Assembly (NCBI GenBank): GCA_946481585.1
Contig: CAMLOF010000026.1
Coordinates: forward strand, 1-18,977
DNA from: an uncultured Macromonas sp.
Lineage (GTDB): Bacteria > Pseudomonadota > Gammaproteobacteria > Burkholderiales > Burkholderiaceae
Reading direction: 5' to 3'
DNA: 18,977 nt
The notes under the pieces are model-generated. The model was not told the origin of the DNA, did no database searches, and worked only from the letters and a program-made list of their open reading frames with translations. A program made the position numbers and the translations under genes. Shown here in pieces: positions 16,764 to 18,977 of the stretch. How positions within the stretch are numbered: the first letter of the stretch is position 1; the number at the start of each line of letters is the position of its first letter.

Positions 16764-18278
16764 TCAACCGCTCTTCACAACCGCATAGCGCTCCAGCGTC
16801 TTCGCTCGTGCATCAGCGTGGTCCACGATGGGGGCCGGGTAGTCCCGGCCAATCACCAACCCGGCAGAATCCAGTTCCACGGGCTTGGCCATCCAGGGGG
16901 CATGCAGCGCATGGTTCGGCAAACCCGCCAGTTCTGGCAGGTAACGCCGTATGAACTTGCCGTGCGGGTCGAACTTCTCGCTCTGGCTCACCGGGTTGAA
17001 TATGCGGAAATAGGGCTGCGCGTCGCAGCCGCTCGAACTGGCCCACTGCCAGCCGCCATTGTTCGCAGCCAGGTCGAAGTCGATCAACCTGTCTGCAAAG
17101 TACTGCTCTCCCCAACGCCAGTCCAGCCCCAGGTCCTTGCACAGGAAACTGGCCGTCACCATGCGCAGACGGTTGTGCATGTAACCCGTCTGGTTCAACT
17201 GGTGCATGGCTGCATCCACCAGTGGGTAACCCGTACGTCCATCACACCAGGCTTGGAACAGGCTCTTTGCCGCCTTCCCATGCTCCCAGCGTATGCGGTC
17301 GTACTCTGGTTTGAAGGAGCTCCCCCCCGCCACGTGCGGAAAGTTCGCCAGAATCTGGTGATAAAAATCCCGCCATATCAGTTCACTCAGCCAGGTGCTC
17401 GCTCCTGCTATGCCTTGCAGGTGCATCTGGTAGGCCAAACCCGCAAGCTGCCGGATGCTGACCGTACCAAACCGCAGGTGGACACTCAGGTAGCTCGGGC
17501 CCTTCACCGCCGGGAAGTCGCGCGCCTGGTGGTAATGGTCAATGCGCGTGACGAAATCCTCCAGCAACGCCTTCGCTCCCCGGCTCCCCGTGCGTATGTG
17601 CAAGGCACGCAGGTTGCTTGCCTCAAATCCCAAAGACTCGAGCGTGGGGACGCTGGTTGCAAGCGCAGCCGGGCATGGCGCAAGAGCATCGGCGTAACGT
17701 TCCACTGGGTACCCCTTAAGGTGAAACGGGGTGATCTCCTTCAACCAGGCGTTCTTGTAGGGCGTGAAAACGCTGAAGGGGCGCCCCGCCTGCGTCAGCA
17801 CCTCCCGCCGTTCAAAAATCACATGGTCTTTGAACGTCCGCAACACGACCCCTTGATGCGCCAGCGCGCCCAGCACCTTGGTATCCCTGTGCTGTGCTCC
17901 CGGTTCGTCATCGTGGTTGGCAAACACCGCCTGAACGCCCAGTGAGCCAGCAAGTGCCGCAACCTCTTCCACAGCATGTCCATGCCGAACGATCAGGCTA
18001 ACCCCTTCCGCACCATTGGAGCGCCCAAGCGCGCGCAGCTGCTCGTCAAGGTCCACCAGAGACTCCCTGATGAACTCGACGCGTCGGTCAGCACGCAAAC
18101 CTCGTTGGATCAAAGGTTCCAATATGTCCGTGTCGAACACGAACACACACCAAACCTTGCGGCAGTGTTTCAGCGCCTGATAAAGCGCCGCGTTGTCCTC
18201 GGCGCGCAAATCACGCCGGAACCACATCAGTCCCTTGTCGTATGCGCGTGTCTCAGAGAGGGAGGCAGGGTGTGTCAT
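16764..18278 (-). CDS. phrB: Class I deoxyribodipyrimidine (CPD) photolyase
   Basis: Uses blue light and reduced FAD to split cyclobutane pyrimidine dimers in DNA. The product is 504 residues (E. coli 472). Seen: N-terminal antenna-domain strand GLMWFRRDLRAEDNAAL (16-32), FAD-binding SYLSVHLRFGTVS (262-274), WLSELIWRDFYHQIL (296-310), TGYPLVDAAMHQLNQTGYMHNRLRM (split across 349-373), and DLAANNGGWQW with Asn406 and Trp410. Trp331, Trp387 and Trp410 align with the E. coli electron-transfer triad (306, 359, 382), so it is an active-looking photolyase rather than a degenerate one. The antenna cofactor (MTHF or 8-HDF) cannot be told. The ATG (complement of 18276-18278) is used since the later Met18 would remove the first beta-strand. 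No clear ribosome-binding site or promoter was seen. Its stop meets the chpA stop in TGATCA. Confidence 0.95.
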   Translation of the reverse strand: MTHPASLSETRAYDKGLMWFRRDLRAEDNAALYQALKHCRKVWCVFVFDTDILEPLIQRGLRADRRVEFIRESLVDLDEQLRALGRSNGAEGVSLIVRHGHAVEEVAALAGSLGVQAVFANHDDEPGAQHRDTKVLGALAHQGVVLRTFKDHVIFERREVLTQAGRPFSVFTPYKNAWLKEITPFHLKGYPVERYADALAPCPAALATSVPTLESLGFEASNLRALHIRTGSRGAKALLEDFVTRIDHYHQARDFPAVKGPSYLSVHLRFGTVSIRQLAGLAYQMHLQGIAGASTWLSELIWRDFYHQILANFPHVAGGSSFKPEYDRIRWEHGKAAKSLFQAWCDGRTGYPLVDAAMHQLNQTGYMHNRLRMVTASFLCKDLGLDWRWGEQYFADRLIDFDLAANNGGWQWASSSGCDAQPYFRIFNPVSQSEKFDPHGKFIRRYLPELAGLPNHALHAPWMAKPVELDSAGLVIGRDYPAPIVDHADARAKTLERYAVVKSG

Positions 18279-18531
18279 CGTTCAAGTAGAGAAGGCTTGT
18301 GCCACGAATACTCGGCCGGTTCTTCGCACGTTGGCAGGATAAGCTATCTGGCTGCCTCGTTTCGCAGCCGCGGAAATACCTTGCCCGCCTTCTTATTTTT
18401 CCCACCACATGTTGCGTCCTGCACGTTTCTCTGATCTGCATGTGGGAAGGCGAGGGGCACGTCAAGGGGGATTGCAGAACGAGCCGGCATAAGGGCGAGC
18501 GTCCCACACTGTTTAGATAGGAACGTTTGCC
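18279..18531. other. Intergenic region between phrB and the GNAT remnant
   Basis: About 250 bases without a supportable gene. It must hold the phrB promoter, but no clear -35/-10 pair was found on the minus strand. Short open frames on both strands (73-98 codons) have no recognisable family features. The missing N-terminal part of the GNAT gene is not found here in any frame, so this DNA replaced it or the gene was cut at about 18530. Confidence 0.5.
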
Positions 18532-18831
18532 GTGGGCCCGGCTAAGCAAGGCCAGGGCTTGGCAAAGAAGATCATCGAACAGGTCATTCGCATATTGCGG
18601 GCAGATGGCGTGCCGCTTGTAGAACTCATGCCAGAGGCCGACAACCTAAGGGCGCGTGCCTTTTATCAAAAGCTGGGCCTCGAGCACGAGGGGCGCCTAC
18701 GCGCAGCGTACAAGCGAGGTAACGAAGTCGTGTATGTGGATGAGCTGCTGATGTTGCGGTTGCTAGCGCCGTTGCTGCAAGCACGACTGACGCGACTCCT
18801 TGTCCTCTCCTCGGTCGCGTCCTCTGCTTGA
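18532..18831 (+). pseudogene. GNAT acetyltransferase, 5'-truncated remnant
   Basis: The frame from a GTG at 18532 encodes the C-terminal half of a GNAT fold: the acetyl-CoA pyrophosphate loop (QGQGLAKKIIEQVIRILRADG), then VELMPEADNLRARAFYQKLGLEHEGRL, then the final strand NEVVYVDELLMLRL. The first ~70-90 residues (beta1-beta4, usually the substrate side) are missing, and the frame is closed by TAG at 18514-18516. An AGGAAC (18519-18524) stands 7 nt before the GTG, so a short protein could be made, but it would lack half the fold. The last ~20 residues (LLQARLTRLLVLSSVASSA) are not typical and may be read-through of a lost stop. Likely a decaying gene; substrate unknown. Confidence 0.65.
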
Positions 18832-18864
18832 GTTGTCCCGACAGCAGGCCCAACTTCAATCCAC

Positions 18865-18890
18865 AGGCTCCTCATATATAGGAGGAGCCT
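18865..18890. repeat. 9-bp inverted repeat (hairpin) after the GNAT remnant
   Basis: AGGCTCCTC (18865-18873) and GAGGAGCCT (18882-18890) form a perfect stem around an 8-base AT-rich loop (ATATATAG). No T-run follows on either strand, so it is at best a weak terminator. The last 87 bases of the window after it hold no recognisable feature. Confidence 0.55.
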
Positions 18891-18977
18891 CCGTATGCTC
18901 CGAAGGTGGCATGTCCCCCATCCAGCCGCTGTGCAAAATTTTTCAGGCTGTTTTGACTTTGGGTGTTGAATCGGTAT

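Noticed and set aside
18225..18227. Met18 of PhrB as the true start (AAGGG-like sequence upstream)
   Set aside because: It would remove most of the first beta-strand before WFRRDLR, which photolyases need; the upstream ATG is kept.

Overview
The window looks like chromosomal DNA of a high-GC betaproteobacterium, most likely family Comamonadaceae (Acidovorax/Comamonas-like). This is judged from protein style, codon use and gene order, in particular a rubredoxin gene leading into a pil-chp chemosensory cluster with thiD-hemL divergent from it. No database search was possible, so the taxon is an inference. Nearly all of the window is coding, and there are no tRNA, rRNA, CRISPR or complete mobile elements.

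Layout. (1) 1-1157: the C-terminal part of aconitase B (acnB), closed by a strong hairpin terminator. (2) 1209-3432: an aldehyde dehydrogenase of the AcoD/ExaC type followed by a DUF779 gene. A sigma-54-style control region (inverted-repeat UAS, consensus IHF site, -24/-12 element) lies upstream, and a second strong terminator hairpin sits between the two genes. (3) 3532-4719: a DUF3095 protein whose N-terminus resembles a class III nucleotide-cyclase fold. (4) 4780-6159: trhP/yegQ, a U32-family tRNA hydroxylation protein, ending at a bidirectional terminator shared with the convergent hemL. (5) 6210-8467, minus strand: a thiD-like kinase gene followed by hemL, probably one transcript. (6) 8533-16763, plus strand: a six-gene run, rubredoxin (57 aa) - pilG - pilH - pilI - pilJ - chpA, i.e. 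the Pil-Chp system that controls type IV pilus motility. (7) 16764-18278, minus strand: class I DNA photolyase phrB, whose stop codon directly abuts that of chpA. (8) 18279-18977: mostly non-coding DNA with a 5'-truncated GNAT acetyltransferase remnant and a hairpin.

How the genes work together. In the Pil-Chp cluster PilJ (receptor), PilI (CheW-like coupler), ChpA (multi-Hpt histidine kinase with its own receiver), PilG and PilH (single-domain response regulators) make a complete phosphorelay, but no methyltransferase (pilK/CheR) or methylesterase (chpB/CheB) gene follows. The most unusual feature is PilJ. It is only 485 residues and its two membrane helices are separated by about nine residues, so the periplasmic pilin-sensing region of the classical PilJ is absent. 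ChpA carries a threefold tandem Hpt repeat plus two degenerate Hpt-like modules.

Other points of interest are the DUF3095 cyclase-like signature, the thiD-like kinase with Asp where canonical ThiD has Cys, and the textbook sigma-54 promoter layout in front of the aldehyde dehydrogenase.
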